Assembly: GCF_029784155.1 (NCBI RefSeq)
Contig: NC_073693.1
Span: 330,464,592-330,528,591, forward strand
Direction of reading: 5' to 3'
Source of the DNA: Uranotaenia lowii
Lineage: Eukaryota; Arthropoda; Insecta; Diptera; Culicidae
DNA length: 64,000 bases
Positions 1 through 10,717 of the stretch are shown piece after piece. The notes beneath the pieces were generated by a model, which was not told where the DNA came from, did no database searches, and saw only the letters and a program-made list of their open reading frames with translations. The first letter of the stretch is position 1. Every line of letters begins with the position of its first letter. A program made the position numbers and the translations under genes.

Positions 1-417
1 CATCATTTGTATTCACATATAATTAACAGACAAGACTGTAAGAAAGGCTAAAATCCACTATAAAGTGTATTGAATCGGGATTATATTTTAAATTGAATCA
101 GCATTATGAGTTCAATTTATACCACACAGTTAGCTACTGCTGGACAAAAGTCGGTCGTACAAATACCATACTTCTAATCCGAAAATGCTGTTGCTCATTT
201 TCAACACATGCACATTTTCTTCCATTTGTCTATCCGTACCGTATATAATTTTATATTTTAAAATTGCTTATTAGAGGAAAAACTTTTCACCGATAGGATC
301 GAAAAAAAATTTTAAAAAAAATATTGGAGAAAATTCACAGATTTTTACATATTGTTTTTTCTTCGCATTCTCATACTCATCGAATAAAAATGTTCAGATT
401 ATTGTTAAAAAATTGGG
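1..417. other. Intergenic AT-rich DNA, no feature seen
   Basis: No coding pattern, tandem repeat or TIR was found. It lies outside the duplicated block: similarity to the second copy starts only at about 418. Confidence 0.5.
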
Positions 418-496
418 TTGAAAAAGTTCAATGAAACAAAATATGTTCATATTTTCCTTCCCCGATGTTGTTGTCATACAAATGAAACGGTCAGCT

Positions 497-546
497 GCCA
501 CGCGCCGATCATTATTACCCAATATCAATCATGATCGGCGCGTGGC
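497..546. promoter_or_regulatory. Perfect 16-bp inverted repeat upstream of reductase 1
   Basis: Arms at 497-512 (GCCACGCGCCGATCAT) and 531-546 (ATGATCGGCGCGTGGC) are perfectly complementary around an 18-nt loop, about 315 nt upstream of the inferred transcription start. The same palindrome with the same loop is at 56897-56946 before the second gene. It is GC-rich against AT-rich surroundings. It could be a binding site for a dimeric factor, a DNA hairpin or a transposon remnant; the sequence does not decide. Confidence 0.6.
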
Positions 547-823
547 ATCTTCGTTTGTTCTAGAACCGCATCGGGCATTATAATAAAAACCAGTCTTTTA
601 AAGTAATTGCCTTCTTTTAATATCTTTTCCAACGGTAGATATTGACAGTAACAAATTAAGAAATGTTTTGATTGTGTAATCACTGAGAGTAAGGCTGACT
701 AGATTTAAAAAATAGCGGATTCCGGGAAATATCAATCTTGGTCATCAGGGACAAGACAATATGTAAAACTTCTCATGACTCAAAGGATTACATATCCTAT
801 GAATCGAAAAGATAAAAAAATCA

Positions 824-865
824 TATATAAGATGCAACTTTCGTGTTGAGATGCTATTCAGTGTC
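824..865 (+). promoter_or_regulatory. Core promoter of reductase 1: TATA box and initiator
   Basis: TATATAAG starts at 824. An arthropod-type initiator TCAGTG follows, with its A at 860, giving about 36 nt between TATA start and the inferred +1. The duplicated gene keeps both elements with identical spacing (57227 and 57263). The 5' UTR would be about 43 nt. Confidence 0.6.
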
Positions 866-902
866 AATCGATCGTTGACGAGAGTTTTACTTGAAGTGCG
901 AA

Positions 903-2457
903 ATGTCTGGCAATGGGCAACAGTCTCTTGGGGTTGTCGAGTTCTACCATAACTCAACGATCCTTATTGTTGGAGGGACCGGTTTCTTGGGGCAAATTCT
1001 GCTGGAGAAAATTCTTCGCAGTTTGCAACCGAAGAAAGTGTATCTGCTGATTCGAGAAAAGCGAGGTCAGACAGTTGATCAACGTCTAGACGAACTGTTA
1101 AGTGGAAGGGTAAGTTCGATTTGTTTGATTTATTTTACGTTGGTTCTGAATCGAACGGTATTTTTTAGCTGTTCAACAAAGTCCGAATAACATCGTTGAA
1201 GGAAAAACTTCGACCCTTGGAAGTGGACTTTACCAAGGATAATCTATCGTTAAACGATGATCAGCGGGAAGAATTGGCCAATGAGGTCGATGTCGTCTTT
1301 TACCTGTTAGCGTCAGTGCACTTTAACCAAAGACTGGATCGAGCTTTGCAGATCAACCTCGAATACGCTAGGCGCGTTTACAGTATGCCTTTTCAACACT
1401 TGAAGGCTGTAGTCCACGTATCTACAATGTATGCGAACAGCGATCAACGGATGATCGAAGAGAAAATTTATGAGGAAGAAATTTTCGGAGGATACCAAAA
1501 CTTGAAACGAATCCTCGATGAACTTACCCCTTCAGAGATTAAACAGATTACGCCACACATCTTGAGAGGACTACCCAATACGTACACATTTAGCAAAAAG
1601 TGTGCCGAGTTAATGGTCCAGGAAGAGTTTGGGGATCTACCATTTGGAATCTTTCGACCACCGATAAGTAACTTGAACACACTTCGTAGCCTGCCTTTGA
1701 AATCTTCTACTGATACAACTCTTTTCCACAGTCAGTTCTAGCTATCAAGACCCTGTAGTTGGATGGACCAACAACTTGAACGGTTTCGGCGCATTCGTGT
1801 CCGGTATTTACACGGGAGAGCTACGAATACTTCCAATCGATGTGGAGAAGCACCCCTTTATAGCACCGGTAGATTACTGTGCCAACGCAATGCTGTGCTG
1901 TGCGGTAGATCTGCATCGAAGACGCGATCAGTATTCGAGCTTCGTTCCAGTTTACAACTACGCCTTCGACAACCCTGAGCTAACTTGGGGACGATTCTTT
2001 AATTTCCTTATGGATGGTTTACCGCCTGTTCAGAGATACGTCAAGTAAGTCTAAGCCAAACCAAACCAAATACGCTCTCGATAACCATCATACTTTCTTC
2101 AACAGTGGATACTTGTTGATGCGGAAAACCAAAAGCCCCAAAGCTAGTCAACTCTGCTATTCGATCCGGAGATTGGAGGGTCTAGTATCGGATGTATTCG
2201 CAAGACTGCTAAGAGGTGATCAAACGAAGCACTGCCTTAAGGTTGCGGAACAGTCCATATGGTATGCGGAAAGCATGAAGTTCTTCAGTCTCAACGACTG
2301 GCATCTGCAGAATGACAACTTTTGCCGTGTTTTGGATGCTCTTGATTCTGCCGAGAGACAAATGTTCGGTTGTGATCTGCGCCAGGTTGATTGGAAGGCC
2401 CACGTCACCAGTATAGCTCCCGGGGTGATTGAGTTTATGGAGAAAGGTGATAAATAA
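903..2457 (+). CDS. Fatty acyl-CoA reductase, paralogue 1 (four exons)
   Basis: Encodes a 456-aa NAD(P)H-dependent fatty acyl-CoA reductase, the family that turns long-chain acyl-CoA into fatty alcohols for waxes, hydrocarbons or ether lipids. Exons are 903-1109, 1169-1667, 1732-2044 and 2106-2457; all introns are GT-AG (59, 64 and 61 nt) and phases join cleanly. The Rossmann nucleotide-binding motif GGTGFLG is at residues 24-30, the VSTMYA stretch near 155, and the catalytic YxxxK (YTFSK) at about 208-212. Residues from about 345 match the C-terminal FAR domain. The protein ends soon after that domain without the hydrophobic C-terminal segment many insect members have, so it may be soluble or peripherally attached. 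The start is the first ATG after the initiator; upstream in-frame codons have no ATG. No disabling change was seen. Exact substrate and tissue are unknown. Confidence 0.93.
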
Positions 2458-2529
2458 ATCTAAATATGTAGTTCTGTAATCTGAATTTTGAGATAAGAGT
2501 AGGTTTGGAATATAAAATGAATTAATTCT

Positions 2530-2555
2530 AATAAAAAACAAAATTTACAAATAAA
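2530..2555 (+). terminator. Poly(A) signals of reductase 1
   Basis: AATAAA occurs at 2530-2535 and 2550-2555, about 73 and 93 nt after the stop codon. Both are kept in the duplicate gene. Confidence 0.55.
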
Positions 2556-4590
2556 ACTAACACAACTGTTTTGTGAATTTAAGTTGGTTTTTTCTGTTTT
2601 CTTTTTTAAATATGAAATGTGCCTAGTCTTGTCTAGGATTGCGATTCAACCGTTCTAGGAAAAAATGACTTCCTGCTTTCTCAATACTTTCCTAACCTTC
2701 ACCATTCAAACTAAACTTTTTTTTTATCGCTTTGATTAGTCTTAACATTCAAGAGCCGAGAAAAATGCTTTCTTGAACGACAACGGTTTTGGTTTTGATG
2801 TTGTTTTAAATGCTTTGACATTGGGAATTGTTTAAAACGTTTAAAATTGATATTTCACTTCCCCTTGTTATTTTATATTGAGGATCATTACTGCAGTATA
2901 CAACCTGACCTAGCCTTTTCAGAATCAAGAAAATCATATAATGATTTTAGATAGTGTATTTTTAATAAACTTTATAAGATAAGCTTGGATTTTAACATTT
3001 TAAGACCATATATTTTATGATTTGAACGATTATTCTGAATCCTTTGAAGCGAATTTAAATGACTTTTGCATAGTTCTAGTTTAAAAATTTCCAATTTGAG
3101 TACTTCCAGTTTGGAAATTATTAGTTATTGAAACGTTTCATTCAAAAATTCGACAGAGTTATGAAGGTTTTTTTTTTTCAGCATTTTGAAAAGATATAAT
3201 AACATTAAGTGCAAAATTGTTTCCAATCCTTCCTGACGTGATTTTGGAGTTATTATTTACTTCGTTTTGTAACAGAATTTCTATCTAATGATTTTTCATA
3301 CATCTAAAAAATTAATATATTTTGGCTTTGATTTCAGATGTATTTCGTGTATATACGTTTTATGATTGGCTTGATTTGATCGTTGTTGAGGTGTCTAATT
3401 TTGTCTCAAAGACCCTCAAAACAATTTTGGTTTTTAAGGATTCTGAGTGTTTTAGTACATTTTTGGATTGGTGTTACACTTTTATTTTGATGGATAATTG
3501 AACTTATTGCTTAATATTTTATACTGTTTTTGATTAAGTTAAATTGTTTATCGTTTTTTCCTTATTTGTAACAAATTCGGTTCAACCTTAATTTTATCTT
3601 GAATTTTTTATTCCTATAACATCTTAATTTCACAACATTTTCATCTATTGTTTTGTTTTTACTCATTTTCTTTTTATAATTCTTGGAACATTTTTTTTAT
3701 TGATACTTTTTTTAATTACTTTTTTTTTGCTTCCATTTAAAGTTTATGTTTGAATTTTAATTAACATTGTTATAATTTTATAACATTGTTATAATTTTAC
3801 GGTTTTTGGTTTTACTGTTTTTTATTTTGTTTTCGTTTTACCGGATTCAATTTTGTTTCTTCTCATAATTTTCATGATAACCTCTCTTTTTTCCTTAATT
3901 TTTTTTTCGTTAACCCTTCATTTCATGATTTTTTATTTTTTCTCAAAAATCGTTTTAAACAGTTGGAAATCATGAGTACATCAAGAAAAAAAATTAAAAT
4001 AAAATACGACTTTTCACTTTTTCCATACATTAATTGTTGCAAATTTGTTACTTTATGAAACAAAGGGTTAAGGCTAAGACCTACACGATTTTTTATATTC
4101 ATTCGGTTCTTTTTTGACTTTTTTTCTTTTACCTTTCATTATTTCCACAGTTTGTTTCGTATTTTTCTGTTGGTTTTGTTTTACATATTTAAAGTTTTTC
4201 AACTAGTTTATTTTTTCCGATATTACTGTTTTTCCTTATATGTTTAATTTTTTCAATGTTTTTCAATAATTTTCCATTTCTTATTTTTGGTATTTCATCA
4301 ACTTCTTTTATAAATTTGTTTTGTTCCATTTTTTTTTACAAATTTTTCTTTCTGTTTTTTTCTTGGACATTCGATTTTCGGCATTTTACAATTATTTTAA
4401 CCATGTAGATAAGTTAATGTATCCGGTTGTTTTTTTTCAGTTTTCTTTTCAAAAAGTTGTCCATTTTTTTATTTTTTTGGTATTTTTATACAAACTAAAA
4501 TCTATTTCTGCTATTTGTAATATTTTTTTCTGTATTACTGTTTCTTCCAATTTGATTGATTTTGCTCTATTTTTTTGAATTTTTTTCTGT
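2556..4590. other. AT-rich 3' flank, shared with copy 2
   Basis: No gene seen. It is alignable by eye, with gaps, to 58955-60480, including a stretch at about 4150-4590 matching 60130-60480. T content rises towards the Penelope insertion point. Confidence 0.6.
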
Positions 4591-5092
4591 ATTTTATTGG
4601 CGGCCAATCTGAACGGTTACGATGAAGAATTTGTGTATAAAATCCTACGCAAACACGAAAGAAAAAGGTTCCGAAGTAATGCCACCACTTTCAAACCAGA
4701 AAAGGAAGAATCCCAAAGGGTCAGTTTGCCGTTCCACCCACCACTGACCAATGATATTCGGAAGATCCTCTCCAACCACGGTTTGAAAGTGGCTTACAAA
4801 AGTTCCAACACCCTAAAAGATTGTTTGGTTTCACTAAAGGATAAGGTGCCTCCGGAGGAAAGATCTGGTATCTACGAGATACCTTGCGAGGCCTGCCGGC
4901 GGTCTATATTGGCCAAACAAGGCGCAAATTTAAAACACGGATAAAGGAGCATAAAAACGCCGTAGAAAACAACAGATCCAACGAATCTAGTGTAGCCGCC
5001 CATGCATCAGAATTCAACCATTCCATAGATTGGAAAAAGGTGAAATTCAAAAAATGTGTTCGAAAAGCGTCACATTTAAACGCCTGGGAATC
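4591..5092 (+). repeat. Left terminal direct repeat (pLTR) of Penelope element
   Basis: Matches 7271-7773 except for one G/T substitution (near 4621) and loss of one C in the run near 4897. Beyond 5092 the left unit continues with sequence absent at the right end. Confidence 0.9.
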
Positions 5093-5186
5093 GATGTACA
5101 TCACGACTTCAGAGAGGCCTTTAATGAACGAGGATGACGCGCCTATCATTTCGCCGCTTTTCAACCTGGCAAACAAAAATGTATAA
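4597..5186 (+). pseudogene. 5'-truncated Penelope ORF end with GIY-YIG, frameshifted
   Basis: This is the C-terminal part of a Penelope protein in the left unit. It reads in one frame to about 4897, where a missing C shifts the frame; the second frame carries VYIGQTRR, the HLNAWES stretch and the natural C-terminus, ending FNLANKNV and a stop at 5186. It supplies the end of the protein that the downstream unit lacks. Confidence 0.85.
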
Positions 5187-5255
5187 AAACCAACCCCTCT
5201 TCGACAAATACTGCGTGACAGTATGATGCTGTGTTAGTGTTTTTCTTCTACGTAG

Positions 5256-5309
5256 TCAGTCGGACATCGTCCTGTAGATGGGCAACATCGAGCCCGAAAC
5301 CGGTCGACA
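5256..5309 (+). other. Putative structured RNA motif in Penelope leader
   Basis: Between the left-unit stop and the main ORF, GGGC (5280-5283) can pair with GCCC (5292-5295), directly followed by GAAA (5296-5299); CATC (5265-5268) or GGAC (5262-5265) can form a second short hairpin. Helix II plus GAAA resembles a hammerhead ribozyme half, and hammerheads are known in Penelope-like elements. The canonical CUGAUGA box is not present (CTGTAGAT instead), so activity is doubtful. A related copy at 29155-29212 keeps the stems but reads GGAA after the GCCC. Confidence 0.35.
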
Positions 5310-5425
5310 AAAAGGTAATTTTAGTTCCTTTTTTCCGTTAGTAAGAACGTTAAGTGTCGTGTACTGTAATACGTCGTGTGTTATTTGTGTAGTTAAAAGT
5401 TCTTACGTTGGCACAACCCACTAAA

Positions 5426-7951
5426 ATGAGTGATATAGAGGCGACAACCTCACAGTGCTTTCGCCTTTATGGCCGACTGTTTACCAAAAAGAAGAAATTG
5501 TTATTGGATATCCAATTCCTAACAAAGTGTAGAAGAAGGGGTTTGGTTCCAAAATTTATAAGCATAAAAGCATCGACACATAGTCGAGCAAGTGATAAAG
5601 CCACCAAAAGTGCACAAAAAATATGGTTGGCTGAAGAAATTAAATCCAAACATCAATCATTATCAATTGTTGAAGAGCAGCTATACGCGCTTCACTTGAA
5701 GCTATTGAGAAAAGAAGAATTCCACACAGCTGCCGAGTGCATAGTGCTGCAGTGCGCCGCGAAGAAAAAGATGTGTTGGCAGACGGCGCTTAGTGGTTTA
5801 AACGGCAATCTGTGCAAACGTATAATTGCTACAAAACAAAAGCACCGCAAAAAATTGGCTTCTCTTGCAAACGGCCAGCCAACAAAGAAGAATACGGGGG
5901 TACCAAAAACTATTGAGAAATTTGTAGTGAATCTGTCGTCAATTCAATTGACGGAAGATGAGAATGCCATGCTAAATAAAGGGTTGAATTTTGCCGTGGC
6001 CCAAGAAAGTGCCCCAGTTGCCGAGATAGTGAACAATATCGAAAGCGCTATACAGTTTAGGAATTTTCCTTCCAAAGCTGCTCTGCGCCACGATGTTGAG
6101 AATTCTATTCTCAAAGCCGCAAAAAGGAAAAAGTGTCGCTCAAAACGGGGGATAGGCAGTCCTGAAAAAGTTATTGCTCAGCTTAAAAAACATGAAGTTG
6201 TTTTTACGCGGGCGGATAAAGGTAATGCCGTAGTAATTTTGGATCGACAAGATTACGACAATAAGGTTCGGGACATGATTTCTACAGGGCCGTACGAAGA
6301 ATGCATGTACAAAAATGGCAAGCCAAAAGATCCTCTCAATTCGTTGATCGAGGAGGCTAACAACGCAAGGCAAAAAGTAGCCCATTTAATGGGTGAACAA
6401 AAATTAGAAAGAAAATTTCTAGTTCCGAACCCAAAAGTAGCCTCCCTGTATTGCCTTCCAAAAATACACAAAAACCCGATTGCGATGAGGCCTATTTCTT
6501 CGAATATTTGCACTCCAACTGAAAAAATGGCAGCATGGCTGGTCGAGGAAATGAGAAAATACCCGATCAAGCACGGAAAAAGTGTCAAAAATTCGGTGGA
6601 TCTAGTTGAAAAATTGGAAAATTTCAAAGTGCGTCGAGGTGAGATTTTGGTTTCATTTGACGTCTCCGCACTTTTTCCTAGCGTCCCCATTCCTGACGCC
6701 TTACGCAGTCTTCGGAGACATTTGGAAAAACGCAGAGCACCACCAAATTGTATAGAAGCGTACGTGACCATAGCTGAGGTATGTATGAACCAGAATTATT
6801 TCATATTCCGGGGAAGATTTTTCAAACAAACCTTTGGCCTCAGTATGGGAAGCAAACTCTCCCCTTTGCTCGCTGAGCTGTTCATGAGCGATTTTGAAGG
6901 CGATCTCGAAAAAAGGGAAAAACTTTTCCCCCGAGTTTGGTGGCGCTACGTCGACGATATCTTCGCCACAGTTAAAGAAAGATATCTCCCACAAACTCTC
7001 GAGCTCTTGAATAGCCAACACAGCTCGATCAAATTCACCGTCGAAAAAGAAGTGGATGGAAAACTCCCTTTTCTCGACCTGCTCATCTCCAGAAAAGATG
7101 ATAGCACGGTGAAATTTGGAATCTACCGAAAACCGACATCAACCGATCGCTACATAACGGTAGATTCAAATCATTCTGGTGCACAAAAACAAGCTGCGTT
7201 TCATTCAATGGCACACCGTTTGTTCAACATACCGATGGAAAACAGCGAGTTTGAAAGCGAAAAAGAAAGGATTTTATTGGCGGCCAATCTGAACGGTTAC
7301 TATGAAGAATTTGTGTATAAAATCCTACGCAAACACGAAAGAAAAAGGTTCCGAAGTAATGCCACCACTTTCAAACCAGAAAAGGAAGAATCCCAAAGGG
7401 TCAGTTTGCCGTTCCACCCACCACTGACCAATGATATTCGGAAGATCCTCTCCAACCACGGTTTGAAAGTGGCTTACAAAAGTTCCAACACCCTAAAAGA
7501 TTGTTTGGTTTCACTAAAGGATAAGGTGCCTCCGGAGGAAAGATCTGGTATCTACGAGATACCTTGCGAGGCCTGCCCGGCGGTCTATATTGGCCAAACA
7601 AGGCGCAAATTTAAAACACGGATAAAGGAGCATAAAAACGCCGTAGAAAACAACAGATCCAACGAATCTAGTGTAGCCGCCCATGCATCAGAATTCAACC
7701 ATTCCATAGATTGGAAAAAGGTGAAATTCAAAAAATGTGTTCGAAAAGCGTCACATTTAAACGCCTGGGAATCTTTTCTATTCGTTTTTTCCTTTCTCTA
7801 TAGTTTTTTACTCTTTTTTCCTTTTTTTAAGTTTTTGTTTAAAATTTGTTTTTTAAATTATTATTTCATTTTTTTATCTATATTTAAACATTTTTGTGAG
7901 TTTTTTATGTTACTTTCCAATTTTTTTTTTATTTGTTTGTTTCTATTTTGA
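5426..7951 (+). CDS. Penelope-like reverse transcriptase/GIY-YIG endonuclease, 3' truncated
   Basis: The ORF is open from the ATG at 5426 through the element edge at 7773 (about 782 aa), then reads 59 artefactual Phe-rich residues in host DNA. Visible domains: a basic, Lys-rich N-terminus; RT motifs including YCLPKIHK, LVSFDVSALFPSV near residue 408, GLSMGSKLSPLLAELFM, and the catalytic YVDD near 508; then RKPTSTDRYI; then a GIY-YIG nuclease beginning GIYEIPCEAC near 708 with VYIGQTRR and the Glu of HLNAWES. The last ~31 residues are present only in the left unit. No internal stop or frameshift was seen, so the enzyme core may be functional. The start was chosen as the first ATG after the leader; in-frame codons just upstream lack ATG. 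Function inferred from the family: copies element RNA at an endonuclease-nicked target. Confidence 0.88.
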   Translation: MSDIEATTSQCFRLYGRLFTKKKKLLLDIQFLTKCRRRGLVPKFISIKASTHSRASDKATKSAQKIWLAEEIKSKHQSLSIVEEQLYALHLKLLRKEEFHTAAECIVLQCAAKKKMCWQTALSGLNGNLCKRIIATKQKHRKKLASLANGQPTKKNTGVPKTIEKFVVNLSSIQLTEDENAMLNKGLNFAVAQESAPVAEIVNNIESAIQFRNFPSKAALRHDVENSILKAAKRKKCRSKRGIGSPEKVIAQLKKHEVVFTRADKGNAVVILDRQDYDNKVRDMISTGPYEECMYKNGKPKDPLNSLIEEANNARQKVAHLMGEQKLERKFLVPNPKVASLYCLPKIHKNPIAMRPISSNICTPTEKMAAWLVEEMRKYPIKHGKSVKNSVDLVEKLENFKVRRGEILVSFDVSALFPSVPIPDALRSLRRHLEKRRAPPNCIEAYVTIAEVCMNQNYFIFRGRFFKQTFGLSMGSKLSPLLAELFMSDFEGDLEKREKLFPRVWWRYVDDIFATVKERYLPQTLELLNSQHSSIKFTVEKEVDGKLPFLDLLISRKDDSTVKFGIYRKPTSTDRYITVDSNHSGAQKQAAFHSMAHRLFNIPMENSEFESEKERILLAANLNGYYEEFVYKILRKHERKRFRSNATTFKPEKEESQRVSLPFHPPLTNDIRKILSNHGLKVAYKSSNTLKDCLVSLKDKVPPEERSGIYEIPCEACPAVYIGQTRRKFKTRIKEHKNAVENNRSNESSVAAHASEFNHSIDWKKVKFKKCVRKASHLNAWESFLFVFSFLYSFLLFFPFFKFLFKICFLNYYFIFLSIFKHFCEFFMLLSNFFFICLFLF
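7271..7773 (+). repeat. Right terminal direct repeat of Penelope element
   Basis: 503 bp nearly identical to 4591-5092. It encodes most of the GIY-YIG domain and ends abruptly inside the codons for HLNAWES. Confidence 0.9.
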
Positions 7952-10017
7952 ACTTCTTCTCAAAAAAGTTTTTTTTTTTAATTTTTGTTTTGAATTTTTT
8001 ATTGTTTTCTATTCTCTCATTTTTTTATTGTTCTCAACTTAATATTCAAATTTGAAAAAAAAATTTCACGATTTTTTCGATTTTTTCTTTTTGTTAATTT
8101 TTCATTCTTTTTGTTTTTTTTTAAATTTTATCGAAATGTATCAATTTTTCCAACTTTTTTTTCTATTTTTTTTTAATTTTTTTCATATTTGTTATTTTTT
8201 CTCTTATTTTTATATTTTTATGTTTTTCTTTTCTATTTTATTTTTGTTTTTTTCTTTTCTTTCCATATTTTTCCTTTATATTTGTTTTTATAATTTCTCC
8301 TATTTTTCTATAGTTTTTTCTATATTTTTATATTTTTAAGAATTTTTAAAAAAAAATTTCAATTATTTTTTATATTTTTGTATTTTTTGTAATTTTTTTA
8401 ATTTTTTTTTAAATTAGTTTTTTTTCAAATTAAAAAAAAAAAAAAAATTTTGATTTTTTTTCATATTTTTTATTTTTTATTTGTTTTATTTTTTTCAATT
8501 TTTTCATTTATTATCTTTTTTATAATTTTTTTTTTTATATTTTTTTCATTTTTCTTAATTTTTTTTAATTTCAAATTTTTTGCTATTTTCTTTTAAAATT
8601 TGGTTTTTTTCTGTTTTTTTTTTCTATTACAAAGGTCCTATTTTTCTTTATTTTTTCTATTTATTTGTATATATTTTTTCTTTTTTTCTATTTTTTCATT
8701 TTTTCTATTTTTTCATATTTTCTATTTTTTTTCATATTTCTATTTTTTCATTTTTTCTATTTTTTTTTTCATATATTTTTTTTTCTATTTTTCTATTAAT
8801 TTTTTCGATTTTTTTTATTTTAATCTTTTTTTTTTTATTTTTTTTCAATTTTTTTATTTTTTTTCAATTTTTTTATTTTTTTTTTCAATTTTTTTATTTT
8901 TTTTTTCATTTTTTTTATTTTTTTTCAAATTTTTTATTTTTTTTCAATTTTTTTATTTTTTTTCAATTTTGTTATTTTTTCAATATTTTTGTTTTTTTTT
9001 CAATATTTTTGTTTTTTTTCAATGTTTTTTTTCAATTTTTTAAATTTTTTTTTTCAATTTTTTTTAATTTTTATTTCTTTTTAATTTCTTTATTTTATTC
9101 AATTTTTTAATTTTTTTTTTTGTTTTTAATTTTTTTATTTTTATTATTTTTTTCAACTTTTTTTCAATTTTTTATTTTTTTTTTAATTTTTTTTTTGCAA
9201 TTTTTTTATTTTTTTTCTATTTTTATATTTTTTTCAATTTTTTTAATTTTTTTTTCAATTTTGTTTTTCAAATTTTTTTAAATATTTTTTTCAATTTTTT
9301 TTTCTTTTTGCTTTTTTTCAATTTTTTCTATTTTTTCAATTTTTTTTTCAATTTTTACAATTTTTTTTTAATTTTGAAATTTTTTTTTTCAATTTTTTTT
9401 TATATCTTTTACATTTTTTTTTCAATTTTTTTTTCAATTTTTTTTTCAATTTTTTTTTTAATTTTTTATTTTTTTTCAATTTTTTTTAATTTTTATATTT
9501 TTTATTCATCTGTTCATCTATTTATTAATTTTTTATTTTTTTCATATTGTTTTATATTTTTTCCCTAGTTTTTTAAATGTTTTTCAACTTTTTTGGGTTC
9601 TATGAAAATTTTTCTTTTTTTTTATTTTAGCTTTTTTTTATTTTTTATTTTTTTATTTTTTCTTCTTTTTCCGATTTAAGAAAAAATTATTGATTTTATT
9701 ATTTTTTCTATTATGTACTTTATTTTTTTCTTATTCTATAGATTTTATTTTTTCTTATTTTCAAAATGTTTTTTTATAATTTGAATTTTTTTTAATTTCT
9801 TTTACTTTTTTTCTTTTTTAAATTTTTTTTTTTAGTTTGTCAACATTTTTTTTTTTGTTTTTATTTCAATTTTTTATTATTTTTTAAATTTGTTTTGTTT
9901 TTTCAATCTTGTTTCTTTTTATTTTACTTGTTTTTGAAGTTGTTTTTTTCTTGATTTTTTTATATTTTTTGTTTTTTTTTCTATTTTTTTTTAAATTTTT
10001 TGTTTTTTTTTTTCAAT
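7774..10017 (+). repeat. T-rich low-complexity tract 1
   Basis: Overwhelmingly T on the plus strand, with interspersed A, TTTTTC and TTCAA steps (common word TTTTTTATTTTTTTTCAA). Homologous to 60480-62368 in copy 2. Long reading frames here encode only Phe/Ile/Leu/Tyr-rich strings and are not genes. Confidence 0.9.
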
Positions 10018-10252
10018 TGCGGACCTTGGAGCCAAAAGGGGTAAGTGCATAAAAGCCTATTTCGAGAAAACACGCTTTTTAATTGATATGTTTGGCCGTT
10101 TTCCATATATTCCTGAAGAATTTGTATTTTTCTATCGAATGTAAAAGTATGTAAAAAAGATTCTAAAAATTTGAAATGTGAAGAATTCTTTGGCATTATT
10201 AACTCGAAATCGACCATTTTGTCACTTATACGCCTTTGGCTCTGAGAGCCTC
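10018..10252. mobile_element. Small TIR element after T-tract
   Basis: GAGCCAAAAGGGGTAAGTG (10029-10047) is imperfectly inverted at 10223-10242 (CACTTATACGCCTTTGGCTC). The segment recurs intact at 62369-62603. No coding capacity. The stretch 10253-10717 after it is AT-rich with no feature. Confidence 0.5.
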
Positions 10253-10717
10253 AATTGTTTTTTTTTCGGTTGGTGTTTTATTTTTTTTTTGTTCCGTTAG
10301 ATTTTCTGTTGTTTTCCCTGTTTCCATCTTTTTTTTTCATTCTTACTATTCTACCATTATGTTATCACAATTCTTCAAATTGGTATTTTAATAGATTTAG
10401 TAGTTTTTATGTTGTCCTTTTCTGGTCTGTTTTCTGCTTTGAGTTTTTTCTGTTTTTTTCCTTCTTTCGATTTTTTTATTTTTCTTATTTTTGCTTCAGG
10501 TTTTTTTTTCAGCACCTGATTTAAAGCGGGGTACGTAATATTAACTATTTTTATTTTATTTTTTTCATGTTTTGAGTACACTGGATTTTAAAAGTTTTTT
10601 TTTGCCATTATAGTTATACATTGTGATTTTTTTACCCATAAGGTACAATTTTATTATATAAATTTGACAATATTTTGTGTTGAATTTTTTTGATATCGTA
10701 ATTGGCATTAAATGTCC

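Larger units (their letters stand above)
4591..7773 (+). mobile_element. Penelope-like retroelement (EN+ type)
   Basis: The 3183-bp insertion has a 5'-truncated unit (4591 to about 5230) followed by a second unit with leader and the full RT/GIY-YIG reading frame (to 7773). The two units share a 502/503-bp stretch at the outer ends, giving LTR-like direct repeats. This partial tandem layout ('pLTR') is typical of Penelope-like elements. The copies differ by one substitution and one indel, so insertion was recent. The equivalent site in the duplicate (near 60485) is empty, so the element arrived after the duplication or was lost there. Left junction is ambiguous by several bases because ATTTTATTGG occurs at both unit starts; I could not fix a clean target duplication in the T-rich target. 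Confidence 0.9.

Noticed and set aside
745..957. Minus-strand frame over the reductase promoter
   Set aside because: Overlaps the core promoter and exon 1 of the supported plus-strand gene.
8052..9568. Several reading frames of 86-176 codons
   Set aside because: They lie in T-rich simple sequence and translate only to Phe/Ile/Leu/Tyr strings; stop codons are rare there by composition.
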